Of a stretch of DNA of 64,000 nucleotides, positions 34,292 through 47,000 are shown piece after piece; the stretch's first letter is position 1; the number at the start of each line of letters is the position of its first letter. Both the position numbers and the translations under genes were made by a program. Under the pieces are notes generated by a model. That model searched no databases, was not told the origin of the DNA, and saw only the letters and a list, made by a program, of their open reading frames with translations. This stretch comes from Thalassia testudinum (lineage: Eukaryota; Streptophyta; Magnoliopsida; Alismatales; Hydrocharitaceae), in NCBI GenBank assembly GCA_037157565.1, contig JAZHRO010000003.1, positions 74,154,501 through 74,218,500 of the forward strand, read 5' to 3'.

Positions 34292-36087
34292 TGATGAGTT
34301 CATTTTAATGGACTAATATTATGCCTAAGTAACTTTAATCATACCTTTTAGGTTTGTTAATAACTACATTAAGCTATAAAATGTTTGCATGCATCGTGAT
34401 TTAAGTTTACATCTATTTTATGGCATTCTATAAATTAATATGTAATGATTTTATGTTTCTATGTGCAAGAATGATATTTAGAAAGAACAAGGAGGGGGGA
34501 ATAAATTTCCCCAACAAACAGGTTCAATCCCTCCCTCATCCTCCGGCTAGCCGTAACTCTTCCCTCAACAAATGAAAACCGCCGCTAGCTAAAATTGGAA
34601 AAAGGATTTTGAAAATCCCTTGTAGCGCGGAGGAGAGGAGTTAAGTGGAGGAGGAGCATAGGAGAGGAGGAAAGGGCTTCCTCCCCTTTCAGGGGATATC
34701 CACTACGTTTGAAGACTTTCACTATGCACCCACCGCCAGCCACCGCCTCTACTGCAAGCGTCACCCTTTCAGCCTACAGCAGCCACAGGTGCACCCGCAC
34801 CAGCACCATCACTGCACCCGCACTAGTGCCATCACCACTCCCCCATCCAGTGCCATCACCTTCCTGCCTGCACCTGCACCCAATGCCTGCAGGTGCTCAC
34901 ACCCTCACCACCAGCACCCTGCAGGTTCTCACGCCTTTGCCACCAGCACCGTGTAGGCACTCACACCCTCGCCACCAGCACCCTGCAAGCGCCCGTTCCA
35001 TCCCATCAGTGCCCGCAGGCACTTTCCCCTGCACTTGCCAGACCTGTACTAGCACAGCGCAACCATCGCCCGCTAACCTGTTCAAGTGCATCACCCTACC
35101 CGCACCCCTCCAACGCCCCTCCCCAGCACCTGCCCCTGCACTTGCGTGCACGCCCTGTAGCTGCACCAAGCCCCTCCACTACACAGCAGCCGCCACTCCA
35201 CTCGTGCCCTGCACCACATGCCGCAGGCGCACCCCCAGAGGCATGCCCCCTCCTGCGCTCTCCCACTCCAAGTAGTCGCACGCAACCACCACCGTCGGTC
35301 CCACTCTATGCAGCATTGCCACAACCTCCACGCAGCAACGGCGCCTCATCTCTTCTCCACGCATAGTTCATCTCCTCCGATAGAACCCAACGTCGACGTT
35401 CTTCTCCTCTGCTGGCTGGCCACCATCGACCTCCTCGCGACGTGCCACTGCTGCCATTGTGAAGCACTCATCGAGACGCATCTCTATGTGTGACCTTGCC
35501 ATCAGCCGTCGACCCATGCTTGCGCATGGAAGAGAGAGGCAAAAACCTCTATTTTTTATTAAATTAGAAATTCCAGGATTTGCCATTGTGAAAGTTCCTA
35601 TTCATTTATTTACCAAATTAATACATTAAGGTAAATTTGCATGCATATCTCTCTATTCTTTATAAATTACTTCTAATTGAGTATTTCATGAATGAGATAA
35701 TAGCATACCACATTGATTATTGCAAATAAGGAATGTTTTACGGGAAATTGATAGTTACCTTGATTATCATTACCAAGATCATTAGAATATTATATTATGG
35801 TAATTTTGCATATGAACCCCTGCAATTTTAATTAATTGCTTGGTATGAGAATTCATGAGGGTAACAAGTTGCACTAAGGAACACGCATACCCATTGAGAT
35901 TCCCTAATAAAAAAGTCATTGTTCGCTAGTTTAAATAGTCTAATTCCTCCCTGTGGAGATGACCTAACTCTTCATGGTTAGATTCTGAAAATTAAAATGT
36001 TTTGAAAAGCGATTTTCTACCACGCGATTAAATACGACACATCATTTTATGTCAAAGTTTTCAACAAAAATGAAGATCGCTCATTCA
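34292..36087 (+). repeat. A1 3' LTR
   Basis: 1796 bp, TGATGAGT...CATTCA. C-rich centre with three 32-bp units (34901-34996). U5 box 35946-35965. The proline-rich open frames near 34700-35360 are compositional, not genes. Confidence 0.93.
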
Positions 36088-36092
36088 CTCCA

Positions 36093-37479
36093 CCTTCCCT
36101 AATGAACACTAGGGTTGAATTTCAATTCACAACGTCATTTCTGACACTGTATAGTGTAAGCCATGGTCACTTAGGCTCCTAAGTCAAAGCAAAGCAGCGA
36201 ATCCTGTACTAGTGACTCAGGTACAAGAATGTGTCCTAAAGTTAGGAGAGATTGTGTTCTATCTTGTCAATGCTCAAAGTGTATTAAGCCAAAGCTTGAA
36301 CGAGTCAAGCTACAATAGCACGGAAAGTCAAACTAGTAAAGGTTGAATGTCCATAAACACTTATTCTATTTTTGTTTTCAACTAGAAGATCATAGTTAAA
36401 CACTTATTTTTCTTTTCAAATTCTTTTCTCTCCTCAGAAATTTCTTTGGAGTTCTCCCTTAACAATAGAGTGCATGTCCCTTATTGTACTTTTGGAGTTT
36501 TTGTGTTTTGTCATTTTTTTGTATTTTTGGCTTTGTAAATTTTTTCAAAATTTTTTAGAATTTTTCAATTTTTTTGGTATTTTTAGATAATACTATACTA
36601 TATACTATACTATAGGTATATCTACAATTGCATTTCAATGAATGAGTCACCATTTACACCCCTCCATGCTTAAATAATGCAATGTCCTCAATGAATGAAT
36701 AGGGTGGATGCAAATGCATGCTCTGCTTTTCACTATCATAGACTAGGTGATGGAAGGAAGATGGAATGAGGGGATAAAATCTTTGTGTGAACTATTTCAA
36801 GTTTGATACAAGATCAGAGTGGAAAGTCAGGGTAGGAAGTGAAATGCATCACATATGTAGCAATGTGATGTATGCTAAAAATGCAAAGGTAGACACCTAA
36901 AGCAAATAAGGGTGGAAATAAGAAAGGTGAAAACAACTACATACAAGGATAGGTTTGTGCCAAGTTTAACAATTTCAGCTAGGTGTAAACCCAGTCAGCA
37001 ATTCAAAATGTAGGAGCGAAATGGTAGAATTAACAAGTCAATGAATCTTAATGAAAGGTTTAGATTATGATGTAGAAGCAATGTAGGATGTCAATCTCAA
37101 GGACAAAGAATGGCTCCATAGTAAAAGTAATTCAGAGTGAGATACTTGGTACAAGGCCTAAGTATAAAGTGTGTATCAAATCACAGATACTTGGCTCAAG
37201 GTCAAGTAGACAAAATAATCATCTTAGAATTACTTGGCTCAAGGTCCAAGTAAATAGGAACAGAGTATAACCAGAAAGAATCATCAGCTCCCACCTCTTC
37301 AATCAGTTTATGTGGAATCAAGATAAAGAAGATGACTTTAAGTTGGGAAGAAGAGGTAGTTGCTAATTTGAATAAGGTGTGGATGGATTAGAATCAAGTA
37401 AGGCTTGTGATATGACATGTGCTTGGCCTTGGGGAAGTCTAGGATGGACATACCTCTAGGCAGGTATGTTCCTTGGATT
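36093..37479 (-). other. F 3' internal region, part 2
   Basis: Non-coding; minus-strand A-rich spacer (36480-36600). The minus-strand dyad CATTGAGGACATTG (36680-36693) precedes TTAAGCATGGAGGGGTGT (36656-36673), the internal-PPT arrangement of the other elements. The pol region expected between gag and this point is absent. Confidence 0.5.
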
Positions 37480-38160
37480 AAGTTCTGCTTGAGATGGGAG
37501 TGAATGTGGTTGACAGGATTTCATCGTGTGTGATAGCTGGGTTCTCATCTCAGCTAATGCAGCATCTTGTCTCTGATGCATAGCAATGTTCTATTGCTGC
37601 ATATCAGCAAGAGCTTTCATTATATACCCCAACTAGTCATCTCGTGTAGGCCCAGGTTTAGATTATTGGGTGTGCCTGGGTTGGGGTTGCTGGTAGGCAT
37701 GCGATGGATACCCGTGTGATTGTGGACGTGGTGCTCAGATTGAGTTGTGCAGTGGTGGTGCAGAAGGTTGTTGAAATGAAGGTCTCTGTGAATTTCCCGA
37801 CCATGAGAAATTTGGATGATTACACCATCTAGGGTTATAGGTCTGTGCAAAAGGGTCATTGTGAAGGGCTTAGAGCTCCTCTGAAGCTCCAGAAGATGCA
37901 AGGAAGTCAATGTAGGGAGGAACAAAGGTTCCTCCAACTGGTTAAGGATATGGAAATGAAAAGTCCGGTAGTGCAGATTGTGTCACAGAAAGGTTATTCA
38001 TAGTTTCCCTCCATATGGGTAACTGGGAAGAAGTGTGTTGTGCAGGAGACTGAGAAGGAGATGATGAAGGTTTAGAGAGAAATTTCCATACTTCATCTAG
38101 TTTCTTCTTGATTAAGCCCACCTTATCCAGCTGACTAGCCACTTTCTCTAAGTCTCTGCT
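37480..38160 (-). pseudogene. gag C-terminal relic of element F
   Basis: Minus strand. Around 37800-37845 the frame reads YNPRWCNHPNFSWSGN, the signature at the C-terminal end of Athila/Tat Gag (B3 has YNMGWRNHPNFS). Upstream (37942-38142) lies MASQLDKVGLIKKKLDEVW, and downstream a Q/M-rich segment (DAALAEMRTQLSHT) typical of the Gag tail. Stops and frame changes show decay. The Gag N terminus was separated by the B3 insertion at 38182. No protease or RT follows, so F was either internally deleted or a gag-only element. Confidence 0.7.
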
Positions 38161-38181
38161 ATTTGATTGGGCTTCATGTGC

Positions 38182-38752
38182 TGATGTGCATACATCTACT
38201 TAACCTAAAATGTCTATTAATGCATGTTCTTAGTGTCATATTAGCATCATACATTGTAAATATTACATAACACGCATAATCACACATTTAGGTCAAGTCG
38301 TATAAATTGTATAGTAATTATTTCAATTTGTGGTCAGGAACAGGGCAACTTGTTAATTAGGGCATTGGATCGAAGATCCAATCATACGAATATGATCAGG
38401 GTGATGATTGGAGTTCAACGACTCCAAGACCGCCATGATCGGACATCCGTAGCACCAGATAGAGACTGAGGAACCCTAAAGTTCAAGGGCTAAGGTGGTG
38501 CCAATCTGCACTTCAGACGACAAATATGACCGCATGGATGGGTTCAAATCAATGATCTCAGCCTAACGACATAAAAATCGATCCAAATCGACACCCGTGG
38601 CACCGTCTACAACACTTAGAAGATTGACGGCCAAGATGGAGCCACGTGGCGCCATCCCAGCCACCTAGTTGGCCCTCAGGACCACCACTTCATCTTCAAA
38701 GGGTTTTCAATGTGCGATCTCTACCATTGAATCTTGATCCAATGACCGCAAG
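38182..38752 (+). repeat. B3 5' LTR, first part
   Basis: TGATGTGCATACATCTACTT start. Collinear with B1 LTR up to GATCCAATGACCGCAAG, where A2 inserted. Confidence 0.85.
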
Positions 38753-40488
38753 TGATGAGTCCAATAAAATGGACTAATATTAAGCCTAAGTATCTTTAAT
38801 TGTACAATTTAGGTATGTTAATAATGACAGTTAAGTTGTAGAAGGTTTGTACACCTCATGATTTAAGTTATAACATTCTATAACTTAAAGATTTTATTAT
38901 TTTTATGTGCAGGTAGTAAAATGCAGAAAGAGCAAGGGTGGGGGAATAAATTTCCCCAACTAGCCGCAACTCTTTCCCCCCTCCCCCGCCCCCTCCCCCG
39001 CAGGACATTGGGGTAATCTTCTTCTTCCGCCACCTTTCTCAACAACTATGACTGGGGATTTGGGAAAATCCCTGAACTCACGCACAAGGGAGAAGTTAAA
39101 AAGGAAGAGGAGGGGAGCAAAGAAAAGATCTGGATCGAGGGGTCCTTCTTCCTTCCCCTAGGGGGATATCCTTCCTCTCCACTATGGAGAGAGTACGCAC
39201 TGTGGAGAAAGTATGCACTGTGGAGAAGGTGTACCACCCCTGCAGCCACCGTGCCATCAACCTCCTAAGAGCCCGCAGGCGCAACACCAAGCCTTCCATC
39301 ACCCCCTACTGCAAGTAGTTCTTCAGCCCACACATGCACACGCGCCCCTGCCAGACACATGCAGCGCACAACCGCACGCCTTCTTGCCTTTCCAGCACCT
39401 TCACGCCTCTCCCGCACCTCAACCTTTCCCGCGTGCCTACCTTCCAGCCACCGCTCCAGCCTGCCCTGCAACGTAAGCACCTGCTCGCACACCATCTCCA
39501 GCATGCCTCCCCTCCACCCTACAGGCATCCCAGCCAGCGCCTCAACCTTGTCCATGCGCCATTAGCCTACCCGCGCACCAGCGCCCCCTACTAATCAGCG
39601 CGCCCTACTGCTCGCCCCCTCCAGCCACTGCAGGTGCTCACCCCCTCTCCGCCCGCGCGCCTCTCCCTTCAGCACCATCTGCAGGCTCATCGCTCCACTT
39701 TCCTGTAGACTGCCGCCAATTTGCAAGCGCACCCCTCCAGCCACCTGCAGACCGCGGCCTACAAGCGCCTGCCCGTGCACCAGCACGCACACGCAAGCCC
39801 GCACGCCACAGTCGCAGACGGTACTGCAGCAGCTATGCCTTCTTTGTCAACAGGCCAGAGCTCCGGCCACCACTGCCAGCCACCTTCGTCATTGCCACTG
39901 CCACCACCGGAGAGCTCTCGACCTCGCCGTCCTCTTGAGCCTCGCATCAACCCCCGTGGTTCTCTCTCTCTAGCGAGGAGGAGAGAGGAAGAAAGCCCTG
40001 TTTACCTCTCAATTAAAATTTACATTCAATGCCATTGCCACCAATTTGATTTATTATTATTATTATTATTATATTATGGAAGAATTGCATTCAAACACTC
40101 ATAGTTCTTTATAATTGCATGGTATTGATATTAACTAGTTTAAAGCTTGATTTTGGACTTAATTTAAGTACTAATTGTCTTTAGAACACATCATGTGAAA
40201 ATTGCATGAACTCATCATAAATTTATTGAGGATTTCTTTGAGGGAAAACTGAATTTATACCCTTAACATTTTAGGTTATTGCAAATCTACTTTCCTTCAC
40301 ATTTTAAGTCCGATTTGAAAAGGGATTTCTCACTATACGAAATAACATTAATAATTAAGTATTGATTGCATCATTGCCTCCGTGTGTACACAACCCGCTC
40401 TTCTGCGAGTGGTTATTTTCATTATTTTTGATTAGTTGATTTTTCCACCACTTAAATACTGTAACGCTAAGCGAAAAGTCATCTACCA
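38753..40488 (+). repeat. A2 5' LTR
   Basis: 1736 bp, TGATGAGT...CTACCA. C-rich centre, (ATT)n near 40047-40075, U5 box 40376-40396. Confidence 0.92.
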
Positions 40489-40492
40489 AAAT

Positions 40493-40510
40493 TGGCACCG
40501 TTGCCGGCGA
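40493..40510 (+). other. Primer-binding site of A2
   Basis: TGGCACCGTTGCCGGCGA, two changes from the tRNA-Asp complement. Confidence 0.87.
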
Positions 40511-41681
40511 GGCAACAGATGCAATAGATTTACTTTATTGTTTTTAAATATTTCGAGTTGCAAAATTATCTAATCATTTTTATTATTGTGCGAGGAATCT
40601 GACACGGTGACGTGGCGCAGTGAAGCGATGACTTTGAGCGTGAACAACGCGCACAACGGAGATGATCTTTTTGGTGGACCTTGACGCCACCTGGAGGACG
40701 ACAACAGGAACACGTGGGCCTTGATCCCATGCATTTAGGCTTACGGAGAAGCCTATTTCCGATTCAGGCAGTAGGTCTTAGTTAGATTTAGTTAGATAGA
40801 CATTAGAATTTAAATTACTATCTTTTGGGCCCTTGTTGGGTATTTTTGGGAACGTGTTCCCATTTACGTAGATTATAGGATTATTTGAACTGTTTTGAAC
40901 TGCATTTCAATTAGTTAGTTAGATTAGGTTTGTTTGTTATTATTATTAAAATATATATATATTCGAACTGCCTGCTAGAAGCTGCATATCTGTAGGATGA
41001 CCATCTAGGACAAAATGAGCAACATCTAGTTTATTTGTATTGCACTGCATTCATTATTGCTTGAAGAAAGCTGGAGTAAGGTACGTCTTCTCTTAAGCAT
41101 TAATTACTTATGCATATGCATTGAACCTAAATTTAAGACCACTAAAGTGCTTGAATCAAATTAATTCTGTGGTCCTTTAAAAAATTGGAACTATTAAGAG
41201 GTTGGACTTTAAAATCTATGACTAAAAATTGTGTGCAAAAGGATCCCGTTTGCGGAATTTCAAAAAAAAAAAAATCAAAGCACGATCTTATGCTTACACA
41301 CTTGAGACACTGTGCACCTTACACATACGGTCACTAGATAAATTTCCACCTCTCCTCTTTTGCACCACAAGGGAAGTTAGTCGAAAATCAACAAGCCTAT
41401 CCACCAAGTTACTTCGGTTCCTCATGTGTTGGTTCGATTCGAGACTTCCATCGCTTACGAGTAGGTTATAGGCACCAATGAAGGTTGGCCTAGAAAGCGT
41501 AATTTTTGCAAGACTTGTTTGGCGACCAAGTAAACATATAACTCTAAGACCTACAATCTACTAAAAATAGATCTCGTTGAATTTGCATTTGCTTTGACAA
41601 TAGAACTCTCTAGGAAGTTTTCTGCTTATATTCTAAATATTGCTAAATCCTAAGAGAGTTAGAATTGTTTTGCATAAAGAA
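40511..41681 (+). other. A2 leader
   Basis: Untranslated. Hairpins GGTGG/CCACC (40673-40691) and GGGAAC-GT-GTTCCC (40848-40861) match those of A1. Confidence 0.5.
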
Positions 41682-43617
41682 ATGGATTACTCTTACTCCT
41701 ATCATTCAGATTATCAGAGTCAATACTTCCCATCTTTTAAGCAGCATCCCATGCTTCGAGCGTATCCATCCTTTGATGGGTACAATTGATAATTCATGGG
41801 ATCATTCTCATTCTTACCCTGGGAGTACTGGCTTGATAACTCCCACTTTTGAGCAGAGTCTAGGAGTGGGATTTTCCAATCATGAAATCCCTACTTCCAT
41901 GCAAACAACCAACCCTCCCACCCTTTATGATTTTCTGTATCGAGGTTGGACCGATACCCCTAGGCAACTAGAGCCTGAAATTGACTATCCTCCCCAACCT
42001 GATAATAGTAGCCTCTCCTCCTTTATGATAGAAATGCAAAAATAGCAAAAGGAAATAATGGAATCAATGGGAGAGATGTTGAGGAATAGTCAACACATAA
42101 ATGAAGAAATAAGACAACTTAGCTACACACTTCCCAATAATCCTGATCCCTACCATGATCATGAAAATAATTCTAAGGAACCTAATGACAATAGGGATCC
42201 AATTTTAGGTAGCCATCACTTAGACTCTTCCAATGAGACACGGCCACTAGAGGATAATGATCATAGTGATTATCCACCTAAATTATATTGCAGTCAAAAG
42301 CAAGGGAAGATGGTATCTCTTGAGGACCTTGACCCCAATGATGGTATTCTCCTTACCTCTACCAACCTGGGTCAAGGTTATATTGTTCCTATCACTTCCC
42401 CTCTTAATTATTTGGTGGATTCCCATTCTACTCTTAGTGAGCCTACTCCTGACCCTCCACTTAGGGAATCAACACCTACCATTAAATATTTTGAGGATTC
42501 TAGTGCACCTAATGAAGGTGACGTAAGGGAATAGAGGATGACCAATTCTGGTCTCAGGGATATGACGAGTCTAATTCTGAAGATGAGGATACCCTAATAG
42601 AGGAACCTGGACTGAAAATATGGAGTGATTAACAGGAGAATTATTTATCATTTGACGATTTACCTCCAGTGGGTGGAAATAATACGATTAAATCCAGATT
42701 CCTCCTTTCTTTCGAGAGCCATCTTCCACCAAAATAGGAGTTGATATTTGAGGAGGACAAGCAAAAAAATGAGAAGTCTATGGGAGACTCTCAGGAACAA
42801 AACATGTCAATTGAGGATTTATACCCTAAGAAGAATGACGAATTCAATGATGTAGGCTTCCTCCAAAATATTAAAACTGATCCTCCCTTAGAAATAATTG
42901 AGGATACTGATCCAACTCCTAAGGAATCACAGATACACCCAGTGAACCAAACGAATCTGGGGATGAGCTGAATGATAATGATTCTTACATCTTGACCCTG
43001 CCATCAAAAGGTTGTAATTTGGAGTCTATCCTTGATTCAAACACGACTCCAATTATTAATGGTAGGCAGGATAACTTGAAGTTGTCTACAACTATTAGGG
43101 AGTCTACACAATCTAAATCATTGTTGAAATTGGACATAACACCAACTAAGCCCTCATTGGACTTTACCATTACCTTCCAAGACTACAAACAACCCTTATA
43201 CTCCCTAACCGATCCTTGGCTCAGATCTCTGCTCATGTATATTTTTTCAGGAGACTATACCAGGCCAGTACATCCTAGGGTAGAATGGCGAGTATGGATT
43301 GATGCTTGTACTTTTACTCTCGCCATTCAAGGGTTTGAACTAATTATGTGTATATATCTTAAAACCTATCGTGCTTTGGAGGTCCGTGTTATCCTCCACT
43401 TATTCTGTTTCGGGAGGCCTCTTTTCACATTCCATTTCTTATTCCTAGACTTCCCCAAGTAGCCAACGAGATTTTCGATTTTCATTTCTTCTGGCGAGCA
43501 ATTGGAATTACATTGCATCATCAGCTCGCCAACATCTGTGGCTACTTGCATTCTAGGCCTGCACTGTTATGAATATTTTTAGGGCCTAACTTTGTTTGGT
43601 TGGAACCAGACTTATAG
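41682..43617 (+). pseudogene. Unknown family A ORF, copy A2
   Basis: Same unknown protein as at 30711, starting MDYSYSYHSDYQSQY. It is the most decayed copy: a one-base insertion near 41787, frame losses near 42525 and between 42600 and 42990, plus stops. The conserved C-terminal part is still legible (YSLTDPWLRSLLMYIFSG, 43195-43250; RVWIDACTFTLAIQGFELIM, 43290-43350). Confidence 0.6.
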
Positions 43618-45225
43618 GTTCCTTCTTAGTCTTGCTGCTGACAGAAAATGCAGCGCTTGTTGGGAGGCAACCCAGCAAACTGTGTCAGGTAATATTTTTC
43701 CTTTCTCCTCCTATTTTAATTTTAGAAAGGGGACACTGTAGGATTTAGGCATGCGGGAGTGCATTTGCATGTTTGGAAGTATTTATGTATTTAGGTTAGT
43801 GTAAAAAAAAAAAAAGTTTTGAGCTAAATGGGTTAGTCCTTAGCAAAATACCTTTGTTATTGGAGGTTCTCCTTATGGAATTATTTCTTAAGTTTAGAAT
43901 CCAGTACATTTATTTCAAGTGCACGTAGATTTGATAATGGATCATTAAGGAAAACCAATGAGCATTTGTAAGTTTACTGAACCCTTGGACAGTTCATAGG
44001 GTGTTAGGCATACTATCTTCTAGTAGATCCACCTCATATTTGTGAGAAGTAGAGAGATTACTGGTGAGCTAATTCGAGTGCAAGGACTTTTAGGTTTTGG
44101 ATAATTAGATGATGATACTTCAGAGTTAGGCATAGTTTTCACTCTCTATTCCTGTGTACGTACCTTGAGTGAATTCTTGAGAATCACCAAATAAGGCAGA
44201 TACACAGAGATTGAGTCTTAATAAAGCTACAACTATGGTGGATGGTTATGATCGTCCTTCATAGAGTCCTCAGTTGAAGGAGGGTAATAGTGTCAAAGGT
44301 CAGAAATACGCCTGTCCTATCCATTCCTTCCCAGTGCCGAGAATAGGCACTTCCACCAAATAAGCCACACAACTTCCTTTTGACCGTAATCATCCCTAAT
44401 AATGCCTCGTAAATAAAAGCTCGTATCGTGTTGTGTTGATTGAAAAAGAGACAAAAACAAGAAGAAATAAAATAAAAAAAAGGGAGAGAGAAAAGAAGAG
44501 GAAAAAGAAGAAATAGAAAGAAGAAAAAGAAAAAATAGTTATATTACAAAAAAAAAAGGTCCAAGGGTATGATGTAACACTGTTGCTGAAGCAGCAAAAT
44601 AATTATCGCATTCCACCAAATATGACCCATACCTACCTTCTTGTATTTCTGATTGCCTGAATACTGGTTGAGAACTCCAACTTAGTTGTAGAGTTATTAG
44701 GACTTTAATTGAAGTGTGGATGCCATGTGAGGCCACCAAATAGTGAGTACAGTTTCTAAATCTGACGAGATTCGTGATCTTAGAAAGAAAGGAAAGAGAG
44801 AGTGCCCAGGAACATCAAGAGAGCACAATTGTGTAGCCTCTCTCCGAGTTGACTTGTCTAATGGTCTAGAGAGCTAGAGTCTGCAGTATTAGACTATATG
44901 TAGCACCAGTTGAGTGTGTGCCACCAAATATAAATCCATTCAACTTGTTATCTCTTACCTAAGCCAAACACCGGGGTCAAATTACAGATTATCATCTGCC
45001 TTATCCCCAAGGGAAGTAGTTGCCTATCTCAACAAAAATTTTTTCCAAGGGTGGTGTACGAGCGCCTGATGTGAATCGGTTCTTTCACTTGGATCTATTA
45101 CCTTGGCTATCAGCACTTCACATTTGTCTGGATTTCTAAAGCTTTGAAATAAGAAAAGAAGTCTTCTGATTACTTCTATTATTCATTTTTGCTAAGGACT
45201 AGCAAATCTTAGGCATGGGGGTGTT
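43618..45225 (+). other. A2 3' region, hairpin and PPT
   Basis: GTTGGGAGGCAACCCAGC (43659-43676), degenerate internal dyad with GCATGCGGGAGTG (about 43749-43761), A-rich spacers (44440-44560), pre-PPT hairpin TTTGCTA/TAGCAAA-type (45188-45206) and AGGCATGGGGGTGTT next to the LTR. Confidence 0.65.
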
Positions 45226-46714
45226 TGATGAGTTCAATAAAATGGACTAATATTAAGCCTAAGTATCTTTAATTGTAAAATTTAGGTATGTTAATAATGA
45301 CAATTAAGTTGTAGAAGGTTTCTACACAACATGATTTAAGTTATAACATTCTATAACTTAATGATTTTATTATTTTTATGTGCAGGTAATAAAATGCACA
45401 AAGAGCAAGGGTGGGGGGATAAATTTCCCCAAACAGCCGTAGCTCTTTCCCCCCTCCCTAGCCCCCTCCCCCACTGGACATTGGGGTAATCTTCTTCTTC
45501 CGTCGCCTTTCTCAACAACTATGACCGGGGATTTGGGAAAATCCCTGAACTCACATGCAAGGGAGAAGTTAAAAAGGAAGAGGAGGGGAGCAAAGAAAAG
45601 ATCTGGATCGAGGGGTCCTTCTTCCTCCCCCTGGGGGGATATCCTTCCTCTCCACTGTGGAGAGAGTACGCACTATGGAGAAAGTACGCACTGTGGAGAA
45701 GGCGTACCACCCCTGCAGCCACTGCACCATCACCCTCCTAAGAGCCCGCAGGCGCAACACCATGCCCTCCAGCGCCCCCTACTGCAAGCAGTTCTTCTGC
45801 CCACGCGTGCACACGCGCCCCAGTATGACACACGCAGTACGCAACCACGTGCCTTCCTGCCTTTCCAGCACCTTCACACCTCTGTTGTGCCTCAACCTTG
45901 CCAGCGCACCTACCTTCCAGCCACTGCTCCAGCCAGCCCTGCAGCGCAAGCGCCAGCCCACACACCATCTCCAACGTACCCCCCCTCCACCTTGCAGGCA
46001 TCCCAACCAGCACCTCAACCTTGTCCGCACGCCATCAACCAGCCCGGCACTACAGTAGCTACGACTTCTCTTTCAATAGCCCGGAGCTCCGGCCACTGCC
46101 GCCGGCCGCCTCCGGCCACTTCCGTCGCCACCGCTGCCACCACCAGAGAGCTCTCGACCTCGCTGTCCTCTCGAGCCTCGCATCAACCCCCGCGGTTCTC
46201 TCTCTCTCGCGCGAGGAGAAAGCCCTATTTTCCTCTCAATTAAAATTTACATTCAATGCCATTGCCACCAATTTGATTTATTATTATTATTATTATTTTA
46301 TGGCAGAATTGCATTCAAACACTCATAGTTCGTTATAATTGCATGGTATTGATATTAACTAGCTTAAAGCTTGATTTTGGACTTAATTTAAGTACTAATT
46401 GTCTTTAGAACACATCACATGAAAACTGCATGAATTCATCCTAAATTTATTGAGGATTTCTGTGAGGGAAAACTACACTTATACCCTTAACTTTTTCGAT
46501 TGTTGTAAATCTACTTTCCTTCACATTTTAAGTTCGATTTGAAAAGGGATTTCGCACTATCCGAAATAACATTAAATAATTAAGTATTGATTGCATCATT
46601 GCCTCCCTGTGGACACGACTCGCTCTTTTGCGAGTGGTTATTTTCATTATTTTTTGATTAGTCAATTTTTCCACCACTTAAATACTATAATGCTAAGCGA
46701 AAAGTCGTCTATCC
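45226..46714 (+). repeat. A2 3' LTR
   Basis: 1489 bp, about 240 bp shorter than the 5' copy owing to a deletion in the C-rich centre (after the CTCAACCTTGTCC block near 46010-46025). U5 box 46601-46620. A 240-codon open frame from 45521 is C-rich LTR sequence and not shared as an intact frame with the 5' copy. Confidence 0.92.
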
Positions 46715-46960
46715 GCAAGCATTGTCGCCTTAAATCCTCCACTCAACAAAGTCATCACCATAGCACAACTGTTGAGCACGTTGAGCGAGCACGCAATGCG
46801 GGTTCGAATCTGCATTAGCAGTGCATGGGTGAATATTCCTGACTACGCAATCGGCTGCGGATGCCGCTGATCGCCCAATCGGGCATATGTGGGATCAGAT
46901 GCCCCGCCTCACGGCAGATCTAACGCAGGGGAAGTAGAAGAGCGGGCGCTAGTGAGGATC

Positions 46961-47000
46961 GATCTCAACCGTCCGATCTCATGATCGGACGGCTGAGATC
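46961..47000. other. Long hairpin in B3 LTR U3
   Basis: GATCTCAACCGTCCGATC and GATCGGACGGCTGAGATC pair at 17 of 18 positions around loop TCAT. A weaker version is at about 1667-1700 in B1. Confidence 0.75.

Larger units (their letters stand above)
27714..36087 (+). mobile_element. A1: complete non-autonomous LTR element of family A
   Basis: An 8.37 kb element with perfect TSD CTCCA (27709-27713 and 36088-36092). 5' LTR 27714-29489, PBS 29492-29509, a leader with conserved hairpins, one long unknown ORF (30711-32661), an internal dyad plus G tract, terminal hairpin and PPT, 3' LTR 34292-36087. No gag, PR, RT, RH or IN. I count about 16 differences in the first ~232 bp of the two LTRs (about 7%). 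Inserted into F. Confidence 0.93.
38753..46714 (+). mobile_element. A2: complete family A element in B3 LTR
   Basis: A 7.96 kb element with perfect TSD GCAAG (38748-38752 and 46715-46719). 5' LTR 38753-40488, PBS 40493-40510, ORF relic 41682-~43617, PPT, 3' LTR 45226-46714. About 10 differences in the first ~205 bp of the LTR pair (about 5%), so somewhat younger than A1 or B1. No gag-pol. Confidence 0.93.

Noticed and set aside
34709..35366. Overlapping proline/threonine-rich open frames on both strands
   Set aside because: A1 3' LTR centre. Long frames on both strands reflect C skew and the 32-bp repeat, not a gene.
45521..46243. 240-codon proline-rich open frame
   Set aside because: It lies inside the A2 3' LTR. 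The matching 5' LTR has a 240-bp difference and no equivalent intact frame. C-rich composition leaves several frames open at once.
46761..46830. Possible tRNA gene (GGTTCGAATC)
   Set aside because: No acceptor stem or anticodon arm can be formed, and it is at the homologous LTR position of the B1 module; treated as a tRNA-like relic.
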